Positions 1-8,389 of a DNA stretch of 37,142 bases are shown here, one piece after another; position 1 is the first letter of the stretch, and each line of letters opens with the position of its first letter. The notes beneath the pieces are model-generated. The model had not been told where the DNA came from. It worked only from the letters and a program-made list of their open reading frames with translations, and did no database searches. This DNA comes from Lentilactobacillus kisonensis DSM 19906 = JCM 15041 (GTDB lineage Bacteria > Bacillota > Bacilli > Lactobacillales > Lactobacillaceae). Location of the stretch: contig NZ_AZEB01000026.1 of the NCBI RefSeq assembly GCF_001434135.1, positions 1 through 37,142 on the forward strand, read 5' to 3'. Made by a program: the position numbers and the translations under genes.

Positions 1-50
1 TGACGGGGGATATGGTTACTACTCTGAAGTAGTTTAACTATTCATAATCT
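1..50 (+). other. Possible 3' end of an upstream gene
   Basis: The window opens a short distance before an intrinsic terminator, so a plus-strand gene probably ends here. Two frames are open from the edge: one ends at TAA 35-37 (tail reading DGGYGYYSEVV) and one at TAG 30-32 (tail reading TGDMVTTLK). The sequence does not decide between them and no function can be assigned. Confidence 0.3.
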
Positions 51-94
51 AAACTGTGTATTGATGATTAGGTTCGTCAATACACAGTTTTTTT
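51..94 (+). terminator. Intrinsic terminator upstream of mprF
   Basis: A perfect 14-bp stem (AAACTGTGTATTGA at 51-64 with its complement at 77-90) has a 12-nt loop and ends in an uninterrupted T run. It ends the transcript entering from the left edge and separates it from the mprF promoter. Confidence 0.85.
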
Positions 95-118
95 AATACA
101 TATTTTTGGACATGATTG

Positions 119-147
119 TTGTTATCGGCCGCTTTAATTGGCATAAT
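119..147 (+). promoter_or_regulatory. Probable sigma-A promoter of mprF
   Basis: TTGTTA at 119-124 and CATAAT at 142-147 are separated by 17 nt, which predicts a start near 154 and a short leader before mprF. Inferred from consensus only. Confidence 0.5.
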
Positions 148-179
148 GGAACAGAATTACATTTTATGAGGTGAGAAGA

Positions 180-2786
180 GTGGCAAACGCATTTAGTAAG
201 CTTAGGAAGTTTGTTGATAAAAGAATGACGGTTATCAAGCTAATCTTTGTGTTTTCAGTTTTGATATTCGTTGTTCGTCAACTTGCAAAGATTATCCGCG
301 AAGTAAATGGGGAGCAATTCAAAAACGTGCTTGCTAGTCAATCTAAAGAATCTTTGGCAATCATGTTAGTTATAGGGTTCATTTCAATTATTCCGATGTT
401 GATTTATGATTTTTCAATTGTTAAATTTTTACCGACTAAATTTTCGCCGGGGTACGTTGTTCGAAGCGGGTGGGTCGTCAACACCTTCACTAATTTATTA
501 GGCTTTGGGGGCTTGCTAGGGGCCAGTTTACGAGCTCATTTTTATGGCAAGGGAGCTACGAGAAAACAAATCCTTTATGCGATCTCCAAGGTGGCCCTAT
601 TTTTAGTATCTGGGCTCTCTTTACTTTGTTTTACAGCTTTAGTGATGATTTTTGGTTTTGGCATTGGGACAATGTTTGCCCATTACTGGATTTGGCTAGT
701 GGGTGGGGCTGCTTATTTTCCCAGCGTATTTGTATTTACCAAAATTAATAACTCGAATTTCTTTAAGGATTTAACCACTCGTCAAGAGCTAACGATGACC
801 CTAGGTTCCTTTTTGGAATGGGGAAGTGCTTTAGGATTCTTTATTTTAATCGGTTTTTTAATGCATTTACCAATCGATTTGGCCCTTGTTATTCCAATTT
901 TTGTGGTCGCTAACGTTGCTGGTGTTGTTTCAATGATTCCTGGTGGCTTGGGATCTTTTGATATTTTCATTATTATTGGCCTGGGATTCATTGGGGTTGC
1001 TAGAAGTGACGCCTTGGTCTGGATTTTACTGTACCGATTGTTTTATTATCTACTGCCATTCATTGTTGGGACAATTCTATTTGTTCACGATACTGGTCAT
1101 AAGTTTAACCAATTTTTGGACGAACTACCTAGAATTATCATTCAGCGAGTCGCACAGGTCTTCCTAACCGGTTTTATGTACTTTTCTGGGGTCATGATGC
1201 TTTTATTTGCGACGGTCCCTAACGTTGTGATTACTAACCGACTGTATATCCGGCTCGTACCATATTCAATCTTTTTTGTGAGTCACATGATGAACATTAT
1301 CGTGGCGTTCTTACTAATTGGGTTAGGCAGCGGTATTTGGGCCCGAACTAAGCGGGCATTTTGGCCAACGGTTGTGGTGGTGATTTTATCCATTCTAAAT
1401 ACCTGGTTTAATGAAGCGTTCACGTGGCGGATGATTACGGTATTCGTTGTTATTTTAGTAACCCTTTGGCTGTCAAGAGGCGTTCTTTATCGGGACCGAA
1501 TGGCTAATTCCTGGGGTGCTTTAGTGTTGAATAGTTCGATATTTATTGTTACTTTCGTGGTTTATACCATGATTGGAATTGCAGCAAACAGGCATTCGCC
1601 GCTTCACTTTGATGCTGCCTATTTATTTCCATCAGAGGCGGTGTGGCTAATTGGGTTTGTGGGCTTGCTAATTGCCATACTCGTATTATTTATTACGAAC
1701 ATCTACTTAACTGCATACCGACCAGGCTGGTTGAGTGAGCCCTTTGATGCAAAACGGGTCAGAGGAGTGATCGATAAGTTTGGTGGCAATGAAAATAGCC
1801 ATCTTGCTTTTTTGAGGGATAAGCAAATTTATTTTTATCAAGAAAATGGTGTTGACCAAGTTTTCTTTATGTATAAACAGGTCGCTGACAAACTCTTAAT
1901 AATGGGTGAACCAGTTGGCAATCCGGCAAAGGTTGGCGCAGCCATTGATAACTTTATGACAACGGCTGATAAACAGGGATTAAAACTAATCTTCTATGAA
2001 ATTAATCAGGCGTTAACGATGCAATTACATGAGAGTGGCTTTGATTTCATTAAAACTGGTGAAGATGGGTTGGTTGATCTCGATCAGTTTACCCTAAGTG
2101 GCAAGCGCCATCGTGGTGAGCGGGCGTTAATGCATAAATTTGATCGTGAGGGGTTTAAATTTGAAGTCGTTTCGCCACCGTTCACTAAGGAGTTTATGCA
2201 GACACTTAAGACTATTTCTGATGAGTGGCTTGGCAATAAGGGTGAAAAGGGCTTTTCCTTAGGCTTTTTCGATGATTACTATTTACGGCAAGCGCCGATT
2301 GCTGTCATGAAGAACGCAGCTGGTGAAATTGTCGCTTTTGCAAATATTATGCCAGATGGCAATAAACTCACGACCTCAATTGATTTGATGCGATCGTCCG
2401 CTAAGGCACCATCCGGAATTATGGATGGCGTTCTGATTAATTTGTACGAGGAATCACGCAAAAAGGGATTTAAATACTTTGATCTGGGGATGTCGCCACT
2501 ATCAAATGTTGGGACTTCAAGGTTTAGCTTTACCCAGGAACGAATTGTTCATTTGATTTACCAGTATGGCTATAAGTTTTATAGTTTTGAGGGGTTACGT
2601 TCCTATAAAGATAAATATGTGGATAAGTGGGAATCGAAATACATTGCGTACTATCGTGGTAGCTCCCTAGTTTTCTCAGTTCTTCAAGTTTTGCTGATTG
2701 TTAATCGGCCTCGTAACCAAAACCCGGCTAGAATTCCTAAACTCTGGGATTTAATCTTAGATACTGATAGCAAGAATCACAGGTAA
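180..2786 (+). CDS. mprF: Phosphatidylglycerol lysyltransferase / flippase MprF
   Basis: This integral membrane enzyme moves lysine from lysyl-tRNA to phosphatidylglycerol and flips the product outward, reducing negative surface charge and protecting against cationic peptides. The 868-residue product has the family layout: an N-terminal flippase half with many hydrophobic segments (to about residue 510) and a C-terminal soluble GNAT-like transferase domain (DUF2156, about 540-850, including YFDLGMSPLSN and YKFYSFEGLRSYKDK). I prefer the GTG at 180, because AGGTGA lies just upstream of it and would itself be consumed by the in-frame GTG at 171. It is a single-gene unit with a terminator on each side. 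Substrate specificity (lysine or alanine) cannot be read from the sequence. The family assignment is strong. Confidence 0.93.
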   Translation: MANAFSKLRKFVDKRMTVIKLIFVFSVLIFVVRQLAKIIREVNGEQFKNVLASQSKESLAIMLVIGFISIIPMLIYDFSIVKFLPTKFSPGYVVRSGWVVNTFTNLLGFGGLLGASLRAHFYGKGATRKQILYAISKVALFLVSGLSLLCFTALVMIFGFGIGTMFAHYWIWLVGGAAYFPSVFVFTKINNSNFFKDLTTRQELTMTLGSFLEWGSALGFFILIGFLMHLPIDLALVIPIFVVANVAGVVSMIPGGLGSFDIFIIIGLGFIGVARSDALVWILLYRLFYYLLPFIVGTILFVHDTGHKFNQFLDELPRIIIQRVAQVFLTGFMYFSGVMMLLFATVPNVVITNRLYIRLVPYSIFFVSHMMNIIVAFLLIGLGSGIWARTKRAFWPTVVVVILSILNTWFNEAFTWRMITVFVVILVTLWLSRGVLYRDRMANSWGALVLNSSIFIVTFVVYTMIGIAANRHSPLHFDAAYLFPSEAVWLIGFVGLLIAILVLFITNIYLTAYRPGWLSEPFDAKRVRGVIDKFGGNENSHLAFLRDKQIYFYQENGVDQVFFMYKQVADKLLIMGEPVGNPAKVGAAIDNFMTTADKQGLKLIFYEINQALTMQLHESGFDFIKTGEDGLVDLDQFTLSGKRHRGERALMHKFDREGFKFEVVSPPFTKEFMQTLKTISDEWLGNKGEKGFSLGFFDDYYLRQAPIAVMKNAAGEIVAFANIMPDGNKLTTSIDLMRSSAKAPSGIMDGVLINLYEESRKKGFKYFDLGMSPLSNVGTSRFSFTQERIVHLIYQYGYKFYSFEGLRSYKDKYVDKWESKYIAYYRGSSLVFSVLQVLLIVNRPRNQNPARIPKLWDLILDTDSKNHR

Positions 2787-2814
2787 TCGTTGTTATCTAA
2801 TTTAGTAGTTAATG

Positions 2815-2853
2815 AAAAAAACGTAAGGCCCAAAAATGGTCTTGCGTTTTTTT
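2815..2853. terminator. Bidirectional terminator between mprF and the sugar transporter
   Basis: An A run, a stem pairing ACGTAAGGCC (2821-2830) with GGTCTTGCGT (2838-2847, one G-U pair) and a T run form a terminator that can serve both convergent genes. Confidence 0.85.
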
Positions 2854-2878
2854 AGATTAATTGGTTGAAGGAATACTG

Positions 2879-4249
2879 TTACTTAGCTTTTGGCATAAAA
2901 TAGGATTCGATTTCTTCCAATGATTTATCTTTAGTTTCGGGAACGAACTTCCAAACACCTAGGAAACCAATGATATTCATGATCATAAAGAAGATAAAGG
3001 TCATTTTGCCACCCCAGGCACTGAGCATCATTGGTGTAAACTGACCAACGGCAAAGTTAGCACCCCAAAGGATCACCGTGCAAATTCCAGAAGCTCTGGC
3101 CCGAAGGTAGGTTGGAAAGAGCTCTGGGATCATAATCCAAGGAATTGGGCCCATTGAGAAAGCAAATGAGATCACAAATCCAAAGACACAGAGTAAGAGG
3201 ATCATTCCGCTATTTCCACCAAACATCATGGCAATTGCCAAACTAAAGATGGTCATGAGAATTGAACCGGTCATCATGAGTGGTTTTCGGCCGGCCTTAT
3301 CGATTAAAGTCGTTGCAATTATTGTTGCTAGCATGTTAACAACCCCAACACCAGCGGTTGCCATAAATTCTGAATTACCACCGAATCCGGCCATTTTAAA
3401 GATCGTGGGGCCATAGTACATAATGACGTTCATTCCAGCTGATTGGTTACAGAACGCCAAGAAGATGCCAATGAAAAGGGCTCGTCGTAACCCAGGTTGG
3501 AATAGTTTAGCTAGCGTTGAGTTACGATCTCGCCGGATAGCCGTTGCGATGGTTGTCATCTCGTCTTGAGCACCTTTAACACCATTAATCTTGACTAGAA
3601 TATTAAATCCTTGTTCAACCTTTTCTTTTGAGATTAACCAACGGGGACTTTCAGGTGCGAATAGTAGTGCAATGAAAAATAGCAGTGCAGGCAAGGCACC
3701 GATTCCAATCATCCAGCGCCAGCCATGGAATAGCGTCCAATTATATGAGTGCAAATTAACAATCGTTAAATTAACAAAATAGGTAACGCAAATTCCAATT
3801 GTTGTGAGAAGTTGATAAAGTGACGAAAGCGTTCCCCGGATGTTAGCCGGGGCAACCTCGGAAATGTAAGTAACTGCCAAGGCTGAAGATAGTCCAATTC
3901 CCAAGCCACCAATGATTCTAGCTGCGATTAACTCCCCAGGTGTACGCGTAAAAGCTGAAAGTAGGGCGGCAAAGAAAAAGAGAATTGCCCCAATCATCAG
4001 GATTTTTCGGCGACCAAAGCGATCACTTAGAAAGCCGGAGAACGCAACTCCAACGACACCACCAATCATAATACTAGAGGTAATTAACCCCTCCATTGCT
4101 GGTGATAGATGATACAAATCCTTTAAAAAACCAATTGCGCCGGAAATACACGAGGTATCGTATCCATATAAAAGTCCAGCCATTCCAGCGGCCAGGGCAA
4201 TTAGTGTAACGAAGCCCCAGTGTGTCTGGTTATTTGATTCTTGAGCCAT
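2879..4249 (-). CDS. MFS sugar:H+ symporter (sugar porter family)
   Basis: A 456-residue twelve-helix permease of the GalP/XylE/AraE sugar porter family. Visible signatures are GYDTSCISGAIGFL in helix 1, DRFGRRK in the loop between helices 2 and 3, PESPRWL before the central loop and PETKDKSLEEIE near the C-terminus. The start is an ATG with AGGGGG eight nt upstream. It is divergent from galK and shares a regulatory region with it, including a repeated operator-like sequence, so galactose import is the most likely role. Family members also carry xylose, arabinose or glucose, and the substrate is inferred from context only. A candidate CcpA site overlaps its -35 box, which suggests glucose repression. 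Confidence 0.88.
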   Translation of the reverse strand: MAQESNNQTHWGFVTLIALAAGMAGLLYGYDTSCISGAIGFLKDLYHLSPAMEGLITSSIMIGGVVGVAFSGFLSDRFGRRKILMIGAILFFFAALLSAFTRTPGELIAARIIGGLGIGLSSALAVTYISEVAPANIRGTLSSLYQLLTTIGICVTYFVNLTIVNLHSYNWTLFHGWRWMIGIGALPALLFFIALLFAPESPRWLISKEKVEQGFNILVKINGVKGAQDEMTTIATAIRRDRNSTLAKLFQPGLRRALFIGIFLAFCNQSAGMNVIMYYGPTIFKMAGFGGNSEFMATAGVGVVNMLATIIATTLIDKAGRKPLMMTGSILMTIFSLAIAMMFGGNSGMILLLCVFGFVISFAFSMGPIPWIMIPELFPTYLRARASGICTVILWGANFAVGQFTPMMLSAWGGKMTFIFFMIMNIIGFLGVWKFVPETKDKSLEEIESYFMPKAK

Positions 4250-4283
4250 TTAAAAACCCCCTAATTAAATTAACTTTCTTATT

Positions 4284-4295
4284 GTAAAATTTACT
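4284..4295. promoter_or_regulatory. Operator-like site GTAAAATTTACT, transporter side
   Basis: The palindromic core GTAAA-A-TTTAC lies 16 nt downstream of the transporter -10 box, inside its predicted leader. The same 12 bases recur at 4492-4503 at the galK promoter. A LacI/GalR-type repressor is the natural candidate binder; no regulator gene is in the window. Confidence 0.55.
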
Positions 4296-4310
4296 GAACT
4301 TTACTATATT

Positions 4311-4339
4311 AGTATACAAATCATTTCTAATCAGGTCAA
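4311..4339 (-). promoter_or_regulatory. Sigma-A promoter of the sugar transporter
   Basis: On the minus strand, TTGACC (4339-4334) and TATACT (4316-4311) are separated by exactly 17 nt. This is one of the best matches to consensus in the window. Confidence 0.7.
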
Positions 4340-4347
4340 GCGCTTCC
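4336..4347. promoter_or_regulatory. Candidate cre (CcpA) site
   Basis: TCAAGCGCTTCC has the palindromic AAGCGCTT core (4338-4345) typical of catabolite responsive elements and overlaps the transporter -35 box. It lies about 110 bp upstream of the galK promoter. The outer positions are imperfect matches. Confidence 0.5.
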
Positions 4348-4454
4348 ATTTGGGTCACCCTGTGACTTAATAAAGTCTCAAGATCGGTATCATAGCGGTC
4401 CTATATCACAAATGGTTTATTAATAACTCTGATTATCAGGCCACACAATGATGG

Positions 4455-4483
4455 TTGACATCGGCGTGAAAATGCGGTAAATT
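4455..4483 (+). promoter_or_regulatory. Sigma-A promoter of galK(ET)
   Basis: A perfect -35 TTGACA (4455-4460), a 17-nt spacer and -10 TAAATT (4478-4483) predict a transcription start near 4490, at the edge of the downstream operator copy. Confidence 0.7.
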
Positions 4484-4490
4484 CTATTTG

Positions 4491-4503
4491 AGTAAAATTT
4501 ACT
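4491..4503. promoter_or_regulatory. Operator-like palindrome AGTAAAATTTACT, galK side
   Basis: A 13-bp palindrome with a central A covers the predicted +1 region of galK, a classical repressor position. Twelve of its bases are identical to the site at 4284-4295. Confidence 0.6.
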
Positions 4504-4529
4504 AAAATAAAAGTAGAGGGATGAAATTT

Positions 4530-5696
4530 ATGATTTCTGAAGATGTCCAAACTGAATTTAAACAGAAGTTTGGTTATGATTCTAGCCGTGTATTTTTTTC
4601 ACCAGGGCGAATTAATTTGATTGGTGAATATACGGACTTTAACGGTGGTCACGTTTTTCCATGTGCCATTAGTATGGGAATATATGCCGCTTATGGCGAA
4701 CGCAACGACGATAAGGTTCGAATGTACTCAGCTAACGTTGCCGATCAAGGGATTGTTACCTTTTCTTTAGATGATTTGGCCTATGATAAGGCTGATGGCT
4801 GGGCAAATTATCCTAAGGGAATGATGGCAGAGATCATTAATCAAGGGCATCAAATCGGTCATGGATTTGATTTAGCGATTAACGGTAATTTGCCTGATGC
4901 GGCTGGCTTATCATCTTCTGCTGCAATCGAGTTATTAACGGGCGAAATCATGAATGACGTCTTTTCACTTAACATTAAAGAGCTAGATCTCGTTAAGTAT
5001 GGGAAACTTGTTGAAAACAACTTTATTGGTGTTAATTCGGGGATTATGGATCAGTTTGCGATCGGCATGGGGAAAAAGGATCAGGCTGTTTTGCTTGATA
5101 CTAACACGTTGGATTACGACTATGTTCCTGTGAAGCTAGGCCATAACGTGATTGTGATTATGAATACCAAAAAGCATCGGCAATTACAGGATTCCAAGTA
5201 TAACGAGCGGCGTTCTCAATGTGAGGAAGCACTCAAACGATTGCAAACTAAGCTTGATATTAACAGTTTGGGTGATTTAACTGAAACGGAATTTGATGAA
5301 AACAGTTATTTAATTAACGATGATGTTTTAATCCGGCGGGCCCGCCACGCTGTGTTCGAAAATCAGCGGACATTACAAGCCAAGAAAGCGTTAGTTGACA
5401 ACGATCTGCAACAATTTGGCAAATTGATTAATGCTTCTCATATTTCCCTACACTATGATTTTGAAGTAACGGGCAAGGAGCTTGACACGCTTGCTGAAAC
5501 CGCCTGGAAACAGCCGGGAGTCATTGGTGCGCGAATGACTGGTGCTGGTTTTGGTGGTTGCGCAATTGCGATTGTTGACCGCGATAAAGTTGATGCGTTC
5601 AAGGAAAATGTTGGGAAAGTCTACGAAAAAACGATTGGTCACCCAGCGGAATTTTATATCGCTGAAGTTTCGGATGGTCCTAGAGAGATTAAATGA
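4530..5696 (+). CDS. galK: Galactokinase
   Basis: A GHMP-family kinase that phosphorylates alpha-D-galactose with ATP to galactose 1-phosphate, the first committed step of the Leloir pathway. Its signatures are GRINLIGEYTDFNGG (about 26-40), the ATP-binding PDAAGLSSSAA (122-132) and MTGAGFGGCA near the C-terminus. The length of 388 residues is usual. I place the start at the ATG at 4530, which has AGAGGG nine nt upstream. The ATG at 4521 directly abuts that motif and has no proper spacing. It heads galK-galE-galT. Transcription probably starts near 4490 and is controlled by the palindrome that covers the start point. Confidence 0.96.
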   Translation: MISEDVQTEFKQKFGYDSSRVFFSPGRINLIGEYTDFNGGHVFPCAISMGIYAAYGERNDDKVRMYSANVADQGIVTFSLDDLAYDKADGWANYPKGMMAEIINQGHQIGHGFDLAINGNLPDAAGLSSSAAIELLTGEIMNDVFSLNIKELDLVKYGKLVENNFIGVNSGIMDQFAIGMGKKDQAVLLDTNTLDYDYVPVKLGHNVIVIMNTKKHRQLQDSKYNERRSQCEEALKRLQTKLDINSLGDLTETEFDENSYLINDDVLIRRARHAVFENQRTLQAKKALVDNDLQQFGKLINASHISLHYDFEVTGKELDTLAETAWKQPGVIGARMTGAGFGGCAIAIVDRDKVDAFKENVGKVYEKTIGHPAEFYIAEVSDGPREIK

Positions 5697-5801
5697 AGAC
5701 TATCGCGTGAATCTTAGTAATGGGTGACATAAACTGTTAATTACAAACTATTTTTGGTTGAGATTAATTTAATGATTTTTGATAATAAGGAGGATATTTA
5801 A

Positions 5802-6806
5802 ATGGCAATTTTAGTATTAGGTGGCGCTGGCTATATTGGTTCTCATACCGTTGATCGCTTGATTGCAAACGGTTATGATGTTGCCGTTGTCGACAACTTG
5901 GTGACTGGCCATAAAGCGGCAATTAATAAGAAGGCTCGTTTTTATGAGGGGGATGTTCGGGATAAGCAATTTCTGAACAGTGTCTTTGATAAAGAAAACA
6001 TTGAAGGGGTCATCCACTTTGCAGCCTTTTCCGTTGTTCCAGAGTCAATGGCAAAGCCACTAAAATACTTTGATAATAATACGGGTGGCATGATCAGTTT
6101 ACTTGAAGTGATGCATGAACACGATGTGAAGAAAATTGTCTTTTCATCAACTGCGGCTACGTACGGTGAGCCTAAACAAATCCCTATCAAGGAAACGGAT
6201 CCCCAGGTGCCAACCAATCCATACGGTGAAAGTAAGTTAGCCATGGAAAAGATTATGCATTGGAGTGACGTTGCTTATGGCATTAAATTTGTGGCATTAC
6301 GTTACTTTAATGTTGCCGGGGCAAAAGCAGACGGGTCAATCGGTGAAGATCACCACCCAGAAACCCATCTCGTACCAATTATTTTACAAGTGGCCTCCGG
6401 TGAACGTGATGAATTAACGATCTTTGGTGACGATTACGATACGCCGGATGGCACCAATGTTCGGGACTATGTTCACGTGGTTGATTTGGCGGATGCGCAC
6501 ATCTTGGCATTGAAATATCTTCAGGCCGGAAATGATTCTGATGCTTTCAATTTGGGATCATCAACTGGATTTTCAAACAAGCAAATGTTAGATGCGGCTA
6601 GGGAAGTGACCGGCAAGCCAATTCCTGCCACAATGGGCCCAAGGCGAGCTGGTGATCCAAGTACATTGATTGCTGCCAGTGATAAGGCCCGTAAAGTTCT
6701 GGGTTGGAAGCCACAATTTGATGACGTTCATGAAATTATTAAGACCGCTTGGAATTGGAAACAAACCCATCCAAAGGGTTACGACGATCGGAAAGGAAAC
6801 AAGTGA
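5802..6806 (+). CDS. galE: UDP-glucose 4-epimerase
   Basis: Interconverts UDP-galactose and UDP-glucose through NAD-bound oxidation and reduction at C4, closing the Leloir cycle and supplying UDP-galactose for cell-wall polysaccharides. It is an extended SDR enzyme of 334 residues with GGAGYIG (7-13) for NAD, SSTAATY (115-121) and the catalytic Y141-xxx-K145 pair (YGESK). A strong AAGGAGG lies nine nt before the ATG. The 105-bp gap to galK holds no clear terminator, so read-through from galK is expected. galT starts two bases after the galE stop codon. Confidence 0.97.
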   Translation: MAILVLGGAGYIGSHTVDRLIANGYDVAVVDNLVTGHKAAINKKARFYEGDVRDKQFLNSVFDKENIEGVIHFAAFSVVPESMAKPLKYFDNNTGGMISLLEVMHEHDVKKIVFSSTAATYGEPKQIPIKETDPQVPTNPYGESKLAMEKIMHWSDVAYGIKFVALRYFNVAGAKADGSIGEDHHPETHLVPIILQVASGERDELTIFGDDYDTPDGTNVRDYVHVVDLADAHILALKYLQAGNDSDAFNLGSSTGFSNKQMLDAAREVTGKPIPATMGPRRAGDPSTLIAASDKARKVLGWKPQFDDVHEIIKTAWNWKQTHPKGYDDRKGNK

Positions 6807-6808
6807 TA

Positions 6809-8275
6809 ATGAGCCAATCAGCCGTTGAAAAGTTTGTCGATTTAATTATCCAGTCGGACTCACCTTATACGAATGTTGACCGAATTTACGTTACGAATTT
6901 AGTTTTTCGATTAATTGGGGATGGCTTTGGTGAAGCAACAAAAAATGAGTCAGCTGTTGACCTTGCCAATGAATTGGTTGATTTAGCCGTTAGTCATGGG
7001 AAAATTGCCGATTCAATCACTAATCGAGAAATTCTAGAAGATCAGTTAATGGATTTATTAACACCAATTCCGTCAAAATTGAACACGATTTTTTGGACGA
7101 GATACCAGCAATCACCCGAAGCAGCCACTGATTACTTTTATCATTTGAGTCAAAGCAACGACTATATTAAGACCCGGGCAATTGCTAAAAATATCTCCTA
7201 TAAGACGAAAACGGCATATGGTGATCTTGAAATCACGATTAATTTGTCTAAGCCTGAAAAAGACCCCAAAGCAATTGCCGCTGCAGGCCGAAAGAAATCA
7301 ACTAGCTATCCTGTAGGGCCGCTTGCCATTGAAAACGAGGGGTACCTCGGTAGATTAGGCTATCCAGCTCGAAGTAATCATCGGGTAATTCGAATGATGA
7401 TTAACGGTGAACCGTGGGGATTTCAATACTCGCCATACGCCTATTTTGGTGAGCACGCTATCTTTTTAAACCAAAAGCACGTTCCGATGTCGATTAATCA
7501 GCGAACCTTCGTTAATTTAACTGATATCATCAAGCAGCTGCCGCATTATTTTGTAGGTAGTAACGCTGATTTGCCAATTGTGGGAGGCTCGTTATTAGCC
7601 CAAGATCACTATCAAGGTGGGCGTCATACTTTTCCAATGATGAAGGCAAAGATTGATCGGCCGATTGATTTAGGAATTGACGGTTTGGAAGCTGGAATCG
7701 TCAAATGGCCAATGGCAACAATTCGGTTGCTCAGTGAGGATGCTAATAAAGTCGTTGATGCCGCCACAAAGATTGCGGCGACTTGGAAAGATTACTCAGA
7801 CGAGTCCGTTGACATCCGGGCATACACGGATGGTACCCGTCATCATACAGTTACCCCAATTGCTCGAATGAATGGTGATAAGTTCGAGATGGACGTTGTG
7901 TTGCGTGATAACCAGACTTCTGCTGATTACCCTGATGGGATTTTCCACCCTCATAAGGATGTTCAACATATTAAGAAGGAAAATATTGGCCTAATTGAAG
8001 TGATGGGCAGGGCAATTCTTCCTGCACGATTGAAGACGGAAATGAAAGAGGTTGAAAAATATGTTCTCGGTGAAGATAACCAGATTGCTGAGTATCATAA
8101 GCCGTGGGCTGACCAATTGAAGCAACGTGATCACTTCACGAAAGGAAATGTTGAAACGGTTATTGATAAAGAAGTTGGATTAGTGTTCGCCAGGGTTTTA
8201 GAAGATGCTGGCGTCTATAAATGGAATGGATCGGGCCAAGCAGCCTTTGATCGGTTCATTCAAACACTGAGTTAA
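6809..8275 (+). CDS. galT: UDP-glucose--hexose-1-phosphate uridylyltransferase, Firmicutes type
   Basis: Exchanges UMP between UDP-glucose and galactose 1-phosphate to give UDP-galactose and glucose 1-phosphate. The 488-residue product belongs to the longer class II GalT group of Firmicutes, not the roughly 350-residue enterobacterial form. FHPHKDVQHIKKENIG near residue 390 and the YSPYAYFGEHAIFL region (about 210) fit that group. I start it at the ATG at 6809, which has AAAGGA upstream and follows the galE stop; an upstream in-frame extension would lie within galE. Last gene of the gal operon and closed by a terminator at 8286-8334. No mutarotase or gal regulator gene is present in the window. 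Confidence 0.95.
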   Translation: MSQSAVEKFVDLIIQSDSPYTNVDRIYVTNLVFRLIGDGFGEATKNESAVDLANELVDLAVSHGKIADSITNREILEDQLMDLLTPIPSKLNTIFWTRYQQSPEAATDYFYHLSQSNDYIKTRAIAKNISYKTKTAYGDLEITINLSKPEKDPKAIAAAGRKKSTSYPVGPLAIENEGYLGRLGYPARSNHRVIRMMINGEPWGFQYSPYAYFGEHAIFLNQKHVPMSINQRTFVNLTDIIKQLPHYFVGSNADLPIVGGSLLAQDHYQGGRHTFPMMKAKIDRPIDLGIDGLEAGIVKWPMATIRLLSEDANKVVDAATKIAATWKDYSDESVDIRAYTDGTRHHTVTPIARMNGDKFEMDVVLRDNQTSADYPDGIFHPHKDVQHIKKENIGLIEVMGRAILPARLKTEMKEVEKYVLGEDNQIAEYHKPWADQLKQRDHFTKGNVETVIDKEVGLVFARVLEDAGVYKWNGSGQAAFDRFIQTLS

Positions 8276-8285
8276 TTTGATAATA

Positions 8286-8334
8286 GAAGGGGTCTGGATC
8301 CACACAAGTGTGTGGTCTAAAGAGCCCTTTTTTT
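8286..8334 (+). terminator. gal operon terminator
   Basis: A two-part stem pairs AGGGGTCT with AGAGCCCT (one mismatch) and, inside it, CCACAC (8300-8305) with GTGTGG (8310-8315). It is followed by seven Ts. Confidence 0.85.
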
Positions 8335-8389
8335 GTGGTATGATTAAGAGTAATTTATTTTAAGTTCTTAAATTTTTAGGAGGATCCTC

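Noticed and set aside
5758..5786. Promoter-like TTGAGA, 17 nt, GATAAT before galE
   Set aside because: Transcription would start on or after the galE AAGGAGG site and remove it from the mRNA, so an internal promoter here is unlikely.
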